Shown piece after piece: positions 45,282 through 52,884 of a stretch of DNA of 64,000 nt; positions within the stretch are counted from its first letter, which is position 1, and every line of letters starts with the position of its first letter. Both the position numbers and the translations under genes were made by a program. Under the pieces are notes generated by a model, which was not told where the DNA came from, ran no database searches, and saw nothing but the letters and a program-made list of their open reading frames with translations. Origin of the DNA: an uncultured Clostridia bacterium (lineage in GTDB: Bacteria > Bacillota > Clostridia > Christensenellales > Aristaeellaceae); NCBI GenBank assembly GCA_937886445.1, contig CALGBY010000135.1, forward strand, positions 1-64,000, given 5' to 3'.

Positions 45282-46408
45282 AAAAAGAAGAGATCGCCGA
45301 ATATGTAAAATACTATGAGCAGCTTCTGCTTTCCCAGTGCGAACGCGCTGAAAAGCTGAACGAGAAAAAGCAGGAAAAGGCCCGTTCCGCCACCGTCATC
45401 GGCCTGATCGACGGGGACGGCATCGGCCCCATCATCATGAAGGAGGCCCGCCGTGTGCTGAACGGGCTTCTCGCGGATGAGATCGCCTCCGGAAAGATCG
45501 TTCTACGCGATATCGAAGGCCTGACGATCGAAAACCGTCTGAAGCTCGGCAAGCCCGTACCGGATGAAACGCTCTGCTCCGTCAAGCAGTGCGATGTGCT
45601 GCTGAAGGGTCCCACCACCACTCCCTCCGGCGGAAAAATGGAAAGCGCCAATGTGACGCTGCGCAGAGAGTTGGATCTGTACGCAAATACCCGTCCGGTG
45701 TGTGTACCCGAGGAAGGGATCGACTGGATGTTCTTCCGCGAGAATACGGAGGGCGAATACACTTTGGGCAGCAAGGGCATCGAGCTGGACGGCCTGCTTT
45801 CGATGGATTTCAAGGTGACGACCGTTGCCGGAACCCGGCGTATCGCCCGGGCCGCTTATGAATACGCCCGCAAGACCGGCAAAAAGCACGTGTCCATCGT
45901 TACAAAATCCAACATCATGAAAAAAACAGACGGCATGTTCAGCCGGATAGCACATGAGGTTGCCGCCGAATACCCCGAAATCGAAACAGATGAATACTAT
46001 ATCGATATCATGACGGCCAATCTGGTCAATACCGCCATCCGCTCCTCCTTCAAGGTATTCCTTCTGCCCAACCTCTACGGCGATATCATCACCGATGAAG
46101 CTGCGCAGATTCAGGGCGGCGTCGGCACCGCGGGAAGCGCCAATATCGGTGACGAATACGCGATGTTTGAAGCCATTCACGGTTCCGCTCCCCGTCTGAT
46201 TGAGGCAGGCCTCGGAGACAGAGCAAACCCGGCTTCCATCCTCACAGCAGCCGCCATGATGCTGGATCATATCGGTTTCGGTGAAAAAGGCGAAGCCCTC
46301 CGCAAAGCGATCCATTCCGCTCAAGATTCGCTGAATATGACCGGAGATGAGAACGGCGATACCGCTTCCGCGTTCGGTGATGCCGTAATCGCCTCTCTTA
46401 AGGCATAA
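45278..46408 (+). CDS. Isocitrate/isopropylmalate-family dehydrogenase (probable isocitrate DH)
   Basis: 376 residues of the beta-decarboxylating dehydrogenase family. 'LIDGDGIGPIIMKEARRV', 'GPTTTPSGGKMESANVTLRRELDLYANTRP' (substrate Ser and Arg residues), 'FFRENTEGEY', 'NLYGDIITDEAAQIQGG' (metal Asp) and 'FEAIHGSAPRL'. The motif SANVTLRRELDLYAN with operon context supports isocitrate to 2-oxoglutarate, NAD+ type, not isopropylmalate. It completes the route from acetyl-CoA plus oxaloacetate to 2-oxoglutarate. N-terminal about 35 residues are an extra helical extension. Confidence 0.88.
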   Translation: MKKEEIAEYVKYYEQLLLSQCERAEKLNEKKQEKARSATVIGLIDGDGIGPIIMKEARRVLNGLLADEIASGKIVLRDIEGLTIENRLKLGKPVPDETLCSVKQCDVLLKGPTTTPSGGKMESANVTLRRELDLYANTRPVCVPEEGIDWMFFRENTEGEYTLGSKGIELDGLLSMDFKVTTVAGTRRIARAAYEYARKTGKKHVSIVTKSNIMKKTDGMFSRIAHEVAAEYPEIETDEYYIDIMTANLVNTAIRSSFKVFLLPNLYGDIITDEAAQIQGGVGTAGSANIGDEYAMFEAIHGSAPRLIEAGLGDRANPASILTAAAMMLDHIGFGEKGEALRKAIHSAQDSLNMTGDENGDTASAFGDAVIASLKA

Positions 46409-46428
46409 ACATACCGCATTTCACATTC

Positions 46429-46466
46429 CGGTGCTGTGTATCCTGATATTACACAGCACCGTTTTT
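46429..46466 (+). terminator. Terminator of citrate-to-oxoglutarate operon
   Basis: CGGTGCTGTGT pairs with ACACAGCACCG (11 bp, 11-nt loop), followed by TTTTT. Confidence 0.92.
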
Positions 46467-46616
46467 ATGTGCATGAAAATGATTTCCGCTACATTCTCCC
46501 GCCAGACTGATCAGGTAAGCCTGACGCACTGCCCGGTGTTTCCCGGGATGAAGACGGCTCAACAGGAAGCTTAAAACTGCGCGGTATTGTGTTTACATTC
46601 TTTTTGCAGCTTTTGT

Positions 46617-46645
46617 TTGACAGAACATGTGAATGATAATAAAAT
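46617..46645 (+). promoter_or_regulatory. Sigma-A promoter of peptidoglycan-binding protein gene
   Basis: TTGACA, 17-nt spacer, TAAAAT. Confidence 0.8.
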
Positions 46646-46678
46646 ATACAGGTGATCTGCAAAAACCGGAGGTATGTC

Positions 46679-47614
46679 ATGTTGAAACGGATGTGTGCTT
46701 TTCTCTGCGCGGGGATCCTGCTTATATCTCTCCTTCCTCTCTGCGCGTCCGCGGGAGAGATCCCTTCCGGGCTGAACCCGCCCTATACTCAGGGTAATTC
46801 CGGCAAAGCGATCGTCACGATCAAAACACGCATGATGGAACTGGGATATTATAAAAAAGGCGCCTCCATGAGCAAGGAATTCAACAGCATCATGAAAGAG
46901 CGCGTCGTTCTTTTCCAGACAAACAACGGGATGGCCCCCACCGGCGTGATCGACAGTTCCTTCCTTGAAGCCCTGTATTCAGACAGCGCCGTTCCTTCTG
47001 ATATGTTCGGTTCGCCCGCTTCAACTGAGCAGGCAGAGCCGGTTGTGACCCCTTCACCCGATCTTCCCGAAGCGCCTTCCGGGCCTGAAAGCACTCCTTC
47101 CCCGACAGCGACTGTCAGGCCTTCCGCGGCCGTTTCAGGTGCTGAACGCTTTGTCCGTATCACTCCCACTCCGCGCCCGGCCGGTCCCACGCCCACCGCA
47201 AACAGAAAGCGCTTCGGTGTCCTGTTTGAAATGGAAGCCCGTGCCCGCTATATCGACGGCACCTTCCGTGATATGATCCACTACTACAATCAGGAGGATA
47301 ATACCTTCCGTACCGTCACACGGGACAAGCTGATCGATACCATCGTTGCCGAGATCGAACAGACAGGCGAGCTGAAGGATTATGCAGGAAGCTGGGAATA
47401 TCAGAAGCGGCGCGCAACAAGCCAGCTGCTGCGTTTCAGAGAAGTAACGCTGGAAAGAGGTAATGTCGTATTCATCTACACCTTCGCGAACATCGCCAAC
47501 CCGAATGACGAGAACTACATTCCCTACTATTCACTTAAGCTGGACGAGAATAACCGCTTCACCGTACTGATCGACCAGATCACCGGCGACACCGAATATA
47601 CACCCGTAAAATAA
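46679..47614 (+). CDS. Secreted peptidoglycan-binding-domain protein
   Basis: 311 residues. Signal peptide (MLKRMCAFLCAGILLISLLP... cleaved near CASAG), a PG_binding_1 domain (about 35-100: 'GNSGKAIVTIKTRMMELGYYKKG', 'VLFQTNNGMAPTGVID'), a Pro/Ser/Thr linker (about 110-180) and an unrecognised alpha/beta domain of about 130 residues. Likely a cell-wall-associated protein. ATG 46679 has GGAGG 8 nt upstream. Own promoter and terminator. Confidence 0.85.
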   Translation: MLKRMCAFLCAGILLISLLPLCASAGEIPSGLNPPYTQGNSGKAIVTIKTRMMELGYYKKGASMSKEFNSIMKERVVLFQTNNGMAPTGVIDSSFLEALYSDSAVPSDMFGSPASTEQAEPVVTPSPDLPEAPSGPESTPSPTATVRPSAAVSGAERFVRITPTPRPAGPTPTANRKRFGVLFEMEARARYIDGTFRDMIHYYNQEDNTFRTVTRDKLIDTIVAEIEQTGELKDYAGSWEYQKRRATSQLLRFREVTLERGNVVFIYTFANIANPNDENYIPYYSLKLDENNRFTVLIDQITGDTEYTPVK

Positions 47615-47623
47615 ATCCCTGAG

Positions 47624-47646
47624 GCAGCCGCAACGGCTGCTTTTTT
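47624..47646 (+). terminator. Terminator
   Basis: GCAGCCG-caa-CGGCTGC followed by TTTTTT. Confidence 0.92.
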
Positions 47647-47671
47647 CATGCCCGGAACTTCATATTTCATA

Positions 47672-47700
47672 TTGCGGTCACGCAGGTCAGGTTGTATAAT
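47672..47700 (+). promoter_or_regulatory. Promoter of permease gene
   Basis: TTGCGG, 17-nt spacer, TATAAT. Confidence 0.65.
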
Positions 47701-47741
47701 ACCGTTGTTTTCCGTATTTCAACCCTCCGGAGGCCAAGACC

Positions 47742-48881
47742 ATGAAAAAAGTTCTTTCCTACCTGAAAAGGGAAGCCATGCTGGTTGTTTCCCTGCTGGC
47801 TGCTGCTGTCGCCCTGATCATCACTCCGCCGTCCGCGGAGCTGCTTTCCGATATCGACTGGAAAACGCTGTGCATGCTGTTTATGATGCTCACCGTGCTG
47901 GAGGGCTTCAAAAAGGAAAACATCTTCCTTCCCATTATCCGCTTTGCCGGTTCCATATCCACAATGACAGGGCTTTCCCTGTTTCTGGTTTTCGGCGTTT
48001 TCTTTTCATCCATGTTTGTTACGAACGATGTATCGCTGATCATTTTCGTTCCGCTCACCATCCTGCTTTTCCGCGGTGCCGGTCAGGAAAAATATATTCT
48101 GCCCGTGATCAGCATGGAAAATATCGCCGCGGTCCGCGGCAGCATGCTTACCCCGTTCGGCAGTCCGCAGAACCTTTTCCTCTTCGGAAAATCATCTGTT
48201 TCGGCTTTCACTTTCATGCTGCATATGCTTCCGCTCAATCTGCTTTCAGGTCTGCTGCTGGCAGGCTATGTTTTCCTGCTGTACCGTAAGGAGCCGAAGC
48301 TGAAAACGGCCATTGCCGCTCCGGCTGATTCACTGTCTCCCGAAAGAAAAAAATACCGTATTCTTTATCTTGCTCTCTTTGCTTTGATCGTATTCACCAT
48401 AGTCAGCAGGGTATCCGTATGGCCGTACATCACAGCCTTCGTTGCCATAGTGATCATCGTATTTGATCACAAGGTACTTCTCAAAACAGATTATGTGCTT
48501 CTGCTCACTTTCCTTTGCTTCTTTGTCTTTTCCTCCTCCGTCTGCCGCAACCCGGATATATCCTCCTTCCTTGAAAAAGCCGTTGCCGGAAATGAATACT
48601 GGTGGGGCATCCTGCTCAGTCAGGTCATTTCCAATGTGCCCGCGTCCATCGTACTGTATCCGTTTTCCGCCAATCTTTCCGGCCTGCTTTACGGCGTGGA
48701 TACCGCCGGCCTCTGTACACTGATCGGTTCTCTTGCCAGCGTGATCAACTACCGCATATATGTGCGTGAGTACCCCGGGAACGGCATGAAATTCATCAAG
48801 GTGTTCACAGTGGTTTCCATTCTGTTTTTTGCCGTTGTTGTACTGCCCGGCTATTTCCTCAGTGCCTGGCCCATGCAGTAA
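47742..48881 (+). CDS. SLC13/ArsB/NhaD-like anion permease
   Basis: 379 residues, about 10-11 membrane helices, of the ion-transporter (IT) superfamily. The helical-hairpin signature regions are 'FSSMFVTNDVSLIIFVPLT' and 'SQVISNVPASIVLYPFS', the two pseudo-symmetric Asn-containing loops of CitM/ArsB-like carriers; 'GSMLTPFGSPQNLFLF' is also typical. Substrate unknown; a di/tricarboxylate is possible given the nearby citrate operon, but it has its own promoter. CCGGAGG ribosome site. Confidence 0.82.
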   Translation: MKKVLSYLKREAMLVVSLLAAAVALIITPPSAELLSDIDWKTLCMLFMMLTVLEGFKKENIFLPIIRFAGSISTMTGLSLFLVFGVFFSSMFVTNDVSLIIFVPLTILLFRGAGQEKYILPVISMENIAAVRGSMLTPFGSPQNLFLFGKSSVSAFTFMLHMLPLNLLSGLLLAGYVFLLYRKEPKLKTAIAAPADSLSPERKKYRILYLALFALIVFTIVSRVSVWPYITAFVAIVIIVFDHKVLLKTDYVLLLTFLCFFVFSSSVCRNPDISSFLEKAVAGNEYWWGILLSQVISNVPASIVLYPFSANLSGLLYGVDTAGLCTLIGSLASVINYRIYVREYPGNGMKFIKVFTVVSILFFAVVVLPGYFLSAWPMQ

Positions 48882-48936
48882 GCGCTTATCCAGCGGCAGC
48901 ATCAGAAGCCAAACCGTTTTCTATGTTCTTTCATTC

Positions 48937-48965
48937 AAAAAAGCGGCTCGCATGCCGCTTTTTTT
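48937..48965. terminator. Bidirectional terminator
   Basis: AAAAAAGCGGC-tcgcat-GCCGCTTTTTT between the permease and the convergent CotH gene. Confidence 0.92.
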
Positions 48966-48969
48966 GATA

Positions 48970-51096
48970 TCATTTTTCCACAGTCATGTTCAGCATTGAA
49001 AACCTGTATTCGCCCGCCTCAGCTCCGCAGAGGATGGACACAGCAGTCGACGCGTCATCCTCCGGAGCGCAAAGTGTACAGGAAACACTTTTTCCGGAGG
49101 CAGGGATCGTATATTCCTCAAGGTAATACACGGTTGCATCCCCGTTTGCGATGCATAAAGCAACAGGATGCCCGGCATCGGTTTCGCATCGGAAGGTGAA
49201 TGTATAGTTTTTTCCCTTTTCCATCACAAAAGGATGGCTTACCTGCACAGAACCGGCTTCTGCCCCGTTTTGTGTTACATTCAGTGTAAAGCGGGTGGTG
49301 TTTCCTTCCTTCCTGACCATTTCAGCTTCCGCGGGGTCCTTTGTGTACATCTCCCAGCCCTTTGACCCCTTGAACAAAGTGACCGATACTTTCTTTTTGC
49401 CGCAGAAGCTTTCCAGATCCCTGATCGCGTAAAGCCCTCGCCCGGCGAAGAAATCGATCACCCGCTCCGCTTCATTCGCCATGATGTCCCATCCGCCGAA
49501 CCGCGCCACCGTGTCAGAATATGCGCCGTGTACCGTATCCTGTCTCTCACGCACAAGCGTTTCCGCCTTTTCAGGGGCAAATCTGTTCTGCGCTTCTTCC
49601 AGATATCTTGAATAGAACCGTTCGCAGAAGTCGGGATTTTTGATCAACCGGTATATCAGCGCGGGCCAGGCGCAGCCGGCGGTATCACGGCTCATTTTTG
49701 ACAGATAACTATACTTTAGATCCGTCTCTTCATTTTCATACAGGCCTTCGGAAAATTCCGTATCAAAAATGATAAACCGCCATTTTCCGTCTTCCCATTT
49801 GCCGTCCCCGGGTTCGTTTACGCGCCACATCATCCAGTTATTCACATTGATGGCAAAATCCCAGTTACAGATATAACTTTCCGCGATAAAAAGGTCGATC
49901 AGCGAATCCACATCCACTCTGGAGCAAAAATCCTCATATACAGACGCATAGGAAAAGTCCGCGTGAACAGCCCGGCTGTAATACTCCTGCCATTCTGTGA
50001 AGATCTCTTCGCTCCCGTCATCCAGATTCCCGTTTTTGATCACGGTGATCCCGTCTCTGTCCACATGATAATGATCGGCGGCATAGGATGCGCCCGGCTT
50101 TTCCTGAAGCGAATAATAGCCCCAGAATTCCCCGTTGATAAACAGGATCGCGTCGGCCTTGGAAAGTGTGCCGAAATCCATTCCTTCAAACAGCGCGTGG
50201 TTGATATCATCCCGGAAACGCGCGAACCAGATGTCGTTTCCGCCGTTTCTGAGCGTTACCCTGTCAAACGTTGTGATCGTGTTTCCTTCGGCATCCCTGC
50301 ATCGCCCGTCAAAAAAATCGTACCGGATACGCCCGATCCCGGGTGAATATTCCTTTCTGGCGTATAGAGTGATGCTTTTCTGCGCTGCCGCTCTCGAAAA
50401 TCCCCCCGAAATGCGCATTCCCATTTTCTGGCTGTATACAGCGCTTCCCGCGTCAAAAACCTGCACGCTGCATTCTCTTTCCCATTCCCTGCCGTGCATA
50501 TTGTAATTTGTCGGGTACCGTGTATCGGCGGGATCATCATATTCCTCATACAGGCTGCTATTCCGCCACGCGTAATAGCCGTTTCCCACCATATATATGC
50601 CTGTATCCCTGTCAAACAGGTTTTCGTAATCCGTGATCAGGCTGATCACTTTCATGGTGAAATAGTACGGCTTCTTTTTGCCGATAAAGTAAATACTGTT
50701 TACTTCTTCGGAGCAGTTACCGTTCCCGTCCCGGCAGACAGCCCGTACGACAATGCCCTTGTCCACCCGGTCCGGCAGGTTGTAACTGTTCAGCGATATA
50801 TCTTGCACGCTGGCGAAGCGGGTGATGCTCCTGCTGTTTTTGATCTCAACGGGGCCTGTACAGAGCCTCGCGGTACGGGATACGGCAGGGTCGGAACAAT
50901 CCAGCGTGTAGTACACCTCACAGCCCTCCGGGCAGGTGATCTCCAGCATAAAGCTATCCTGCCAGAAGCCCGATTCTCTGGAAAACACCGGCTTGGCAAT
51001 GCCTTCGTCAGCCGACGCGCTTCTTGCGGCCATCATGATCAGAACGGCTAAAACAGCCATGGCCGGAAAAACGAATCTGTTTCTTCTATCAAACAT
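48970..51096 (-). CDS. CotH kinase family secreted protein
   Basis: 708 residues. N-terminal signal/anchor ('FVFPAMAVLAVLIMMAARSASA'), a chitobiase-C-terminal-like beta domain ('FMLEITCPEGCEVYYTLDCSDPAV'), then the CotH kinase-like fold: 'GMRISGGFSRAAAQKSITLYAR', 'GYYSLQEKPGASY', 'ESYICNWDFAINVNNWMMW', and metal-binding 'RFIIFDTEFSEG'. The last about 130 residues form a carbohydrate-binding-like beta domain. CotH of B. subtilis phosphorylates spore-coat proteins; secreted versions occur in cellulosome/surface systems. ATG 51096 is used; upstream frame overlaps azlD. Lies 20 nt after azlD, so probably in that transcript. Confidence 0.85.
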   Translation of the reverse strand: MFDRRNRFVFPAMAVLAVLIMMAARSASADEGIAKPVFSRESGFWQDSFMLEITCPEGCEVYYTLDCSDPAVSRTARLCTGPVEIKNSRSITRFASVQDISLNSYNLPDRVDKGIVVRAVCRDGNGNCSEEVNSIYFIGKKKPYYFTMKVISLITDYENLFDRDTGIYMVGNGYYAWRNSSLYEEYDDPADTRYPTNYNMHGREWERECSVQVFDAGSAVYSQKMGMRISGGFSRAAAQKSITLYARKEYSPGIGRIRYDFFDGRCRDAEGNTITTFDRVTLRNGGNDIWFARFRDDINHALFEGMDFGTLSKADAILFINGEFWGYYSLQEKPGASYAADHYHVDRDGITVIKNGNLDDGSEEIFTEWQEYYSRAVHADFSYASVYEDFCSRVDVDSLIDLFIAESYICNWDFAINVNNWMMWRVNEPGDGKWEDGKWRFIIFDTEFSEGLYENEETDLKYSYLSKMSRDTAGCAWPALIYRLIKNPDFCERFYSRYLEEAQNRFAPEKAETLVRERQDTVHGAYSDTVARFGGWDIMANEAERVIDFFAGRGLYAIRDLESFCGKKKVSVTLFKGSKGWEMYTKDPAEAEMVRKEGNTTRFTLNVTQNGAEAGSVQVSHPFVMEKGKNYTFTFRCETDAGHPVALCIANGDATVYYLEEYTIPASGKSVSCTLCAPEDDASTAVSILCGAEAGEYRFSMLNMTVEK

Positions 51097-51116
51097 ATGG
51101 CTCCCCGTCATTGTGT

Positions 51117-51419
51117 TTACAATATCAATTGCAGAACGAGCACTGCCGCGCAGCAGCTGACCGCCACCGGAAAAAGCCCGAGCCCGAACCAGGCGGCCGC
51201 GATGCCGATGACAAGTGCCGCGAGACCCGGTATGATGCTTCCGCCGGTATCCAGAATGGCGGGGAATGTCATCACAGCAAGGGTCACATAAGGCACATAG
51301 TAAAGAAAAGAACGCAAAAAGCGGCTTTTTACCGGTTTCCTGATCAGTGTAAGCGGCAGCACACGGATCACATAGGAAACACCCGCCATGATCAGTATAT
51401 AGACCCATGTATCACGCAT
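51117..51419 (-). CDS. azlD: AzlD branched-chain amino acid exporter subunit
   Basis: 100 residues, three to four membrane helices, matching AzlD ('VLPLTLIRKPVKSRFLRSFLYYVPYVTLAVMTFPAIL'). With AzlC it exports branched-chain amino acids. Its start overlaps the azlC stop by 8 nt, so translation is coupled. Confidence 0.92.
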   Translation of the reverse strand: MRDTWVYILIMAGVSYVIRVLPLTLIRKPVKSRFLRSFLYYVPYVTLAVMTFPAILDTGGSIIPGLAALVIGIAAAWFGLGLFPVAVSCCAAVLVLQLIL

Positions 51420-52137
51420 CTTTCTCCTCCTTTACCGGAAACAGCACCGCAGCCGCTGCCGCGATGACCGCGGTCAGTATGATCACCCGTATACCGCTGC
51501 TGATATCGCGCAGGACCGGCAGTGTTTCAAAAGCCCAGCTCAGCAGAAAGCTTACGCACACAAGGCCCAGAATGACCCTGTTCTTTTTGGCGGGCGGAAT
51601 AATGATCGCGATAAACATGCCGTATATCGCCACAGAAAGCGCGCTGACCAGCAGCCGGGGCAATACGCTTCCGGCAAGGATCCCCGCTGCCGTTCCGACC
51701 GCCCACGGAAGCACGCTGGTAAGTGCCGCCCCATACACAAAAAACGGTGATACATAGCCTTCCTGAGCGATGCTCACGGCAAAGATCTCATCCGTGATAA
51801 AGGTACCCATCCCGAAACGGTGGTACAGAGCCAGATCAGGTCTTACACGCTGGCTGAGCGCACAGCTCATCAGCAGATAACGGCAGTTCGCAACAAGGAT
51901 CACCAGCGCCATTTCAATATAGGTGCCCGCTTTCAGAATCACATCAAAACCGGCGTATTCCCCCGCGGAAGCGATCGTGAACAGGCTGGCAATAAAGCCC
52001 TCCGGCGCCGTCAGGCCGTTTCCGTCCCTTCCCGCGGCAAAAATCCCCAATGAAAACGCCACTGCAAAATACCCCGCGCCGATAGGCAGGCCGTTTTTCA
52101 TGCCCACCAGCAATGCTTTTCCGCGTTCATTTTCCAC
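51412..52137 (-). CDS. azlC: AzlC branched-chain amino acid exporter subunit
   Basis: 241 residues, about seven to eight membrane helices; typical 'GLPIGAGYFAVAFSLGIFA' start, 'ANCRYLLMSCALSQ' and 'TDEIFAVSI'. Works with AzlD in the LIV-E exporter family. The GTG at 52137, behind AGGGTGAGAAGT, is preferred; the ATG at 52197 lies inside a leader terminator hairpin (52177-52208) and has no ribosome site. Expression probably depends on that leader. Confidence 0.85.
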   Translation of the reverse strand: MENERGKALLVGMKNGLPIGAGYFAVAFSLGIFAAGRDGNGLTAPEGFIASLFTIASAGEYAGFDVILKAGTYIEMALVILVANCRYLLMSCALSQRVRPDLALYHRFGMGTFITDEIFAVSIAQEGYVSPFFVYGAALTSVLPWAVGTAAGILAGSVLPRLLVSALSVAIYGMFIAIIIPPAKKNRVILGLVCVSFLLSWAFETLPVLRDISSGIRVIILTAVIAAAAAVLFPVKEEKDA

Positions 52138-52176
52138 ACTTCTCACCCTGAATCTGTTTATACTTAGGGAGGATAT

Positions 52177-52236
52177 AAAAAACACCCGTCCCACCATTTC
52201 GGAGACGGTATCCTTCCGTGCGGATCATTCTCCGCA
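52177..52236 (-). promoter_or_regulatory. Transcription attenuator leader of azlC-azlD-cotH
   Basis: Minus strand order: hairpin TGCGGA-gaatga-TCCGCA (52236-52219), then ACGGAAGGATACCGT, then terminator CCGTCTCC / GGGACGG (52208-52201 with 52192-52186, one G-U) followed by GTGTTTTTT. CGGAGA (52234-52229) can instead pair with TCTCCG (52205-52200), which would disrupt the terminator. Mutually exclusive folds are the hallmark of attenuators or riboswitches. Ligand or effector unknown. Confidence 0.6.
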
Positions 52237-52241
52237 TACGG

Positions 52242-52271
52242 AGTATATCCAATTTTGACATACTTTGTCAA
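52242..52271 (-). promoter_or_regulatory. Promoter of azlC operon
   Basis: Minus strand TTGACA, 18-nt spacer, TATACT. The -35 is part of an interrupted palindrome TTGACA-tactt-TGTCAA. Confidence 0.7.
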
Positions 52272-52389
52272 TATCCTGCGCGCGTAAACATCAAAAGAAC
52301 AACATTCCGCCCTGTTCGCCTGCCTGATATCTCCGTCCTCTTCCCTGCGGAAAATTTTCGGCGGATCCCGTTTTTCTTCATATACTCTG

Positions 52390-52418
52390 TTGACGCGTCA
52401 TTCGCGGAATGATACAAT
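52390..52418 (+). promoter_or_regulatory. Promoter of small membrane protein gene
   Basis: TTGACG, 17-nt spacer, TACAAT. Confidence 0.65.
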
Positions 52419-52464
52419 AGTTACGGAAGCAGCACGATGGACCTGCACAGGAGGCGGAACAGCA

Positions 52465-52704
52465 ATGAAAGAATACCGTTCGGTACTTGGCAAAGTATTG
52501 CTCATCATCCTTGAACTGGGCAGTATCTTTCTCATTGTGTTCGGGCTGTATGAGGCCTTTGCCAACAGGCTTTTCGATCATATCCGCCCGGCTGATCCGG
52601 TCGTTACCGCCAAGGTCCTTTTTGTCACCGTACTCAGCCCTGCTTTGGGAACGGTATATCTCATCCTTTCGATACGCTGGTGGAAACGCCGCGATCAGGA
52701 ATAA
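52465..52704 (+). CDS. Small two-helix membrane protein
   Basis: 79 residues, family not recognised. Two membrane helices: 'VLLIILELGSIFLIVFGLYEAF' and 'VLFVTVLSPALGTVYLILSI', with basic C-terminal tail RWWKRRDQE. AGGAGG lies 11 nt upstream of ATG 52465, with a promoter at 52390 and a terminator at 52747, so it is a real single-gene unit of unknown role. Confidence 0.7.
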   Translation: MKEYRSVLGKVLLIILELGSIFLIVFGLYEAFANRLFDHIRPADPVVTAKVLFVTVLSPALGTVYLILSIRWWKRRDQE

Positions 52705-52746
52705 AGCCGGTCTGCTCCGGTTCTGCCGGTCGATCTCAGATCCACG

Positions 52747-52780
52747 CGCCTGCCGTTTGGGGCAGGCGTTTTCTTATTTT
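52747..52780 (+). terminator. Terminator of small membrane protein gene
   Basis: CGCCTGCC-gtttgg-GGCAGGCG followed by TTTTCTTATTTT. Confidence 0.88.
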
Positions 52781-52827
52781 ATCCCGTCAGTCAGGCTTTA
52801 CTTATTCTTACCGGTTTCAGACACAAA

Positions 52828-52857
52828 GCAGGGGCGGAAAGCATGTTCCGCCCCTGC
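52828..52857 (-). terminator. Terminator of L,D-transpeptidase gene
   Basis: GCAGGGGCGGAA pairs with TTCCGCCCCTGC (12 bp, 6-nt loop); exits into TTTGTGTCT on the minus strand. Confidence 0.8.
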
Positions 52858-52884
52858 GCGTCATGCAGACAGCATGACCGTTTT

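Noticed and set aside
48970..51408. Longer version of the CotH gene starting at 51408
   Set aside because: The first 100 codons are antisense-free but lie entirely over azlD in another frame; the signal peptide begins at 51096 with a ribosome site.
52177..52208. azlC leader as a T-box
   Set aside because: The GGTGGGACGG segment only loosely resembles the T-box consensus and there is no room for a specifier stem in the approximately 60-nt leader.
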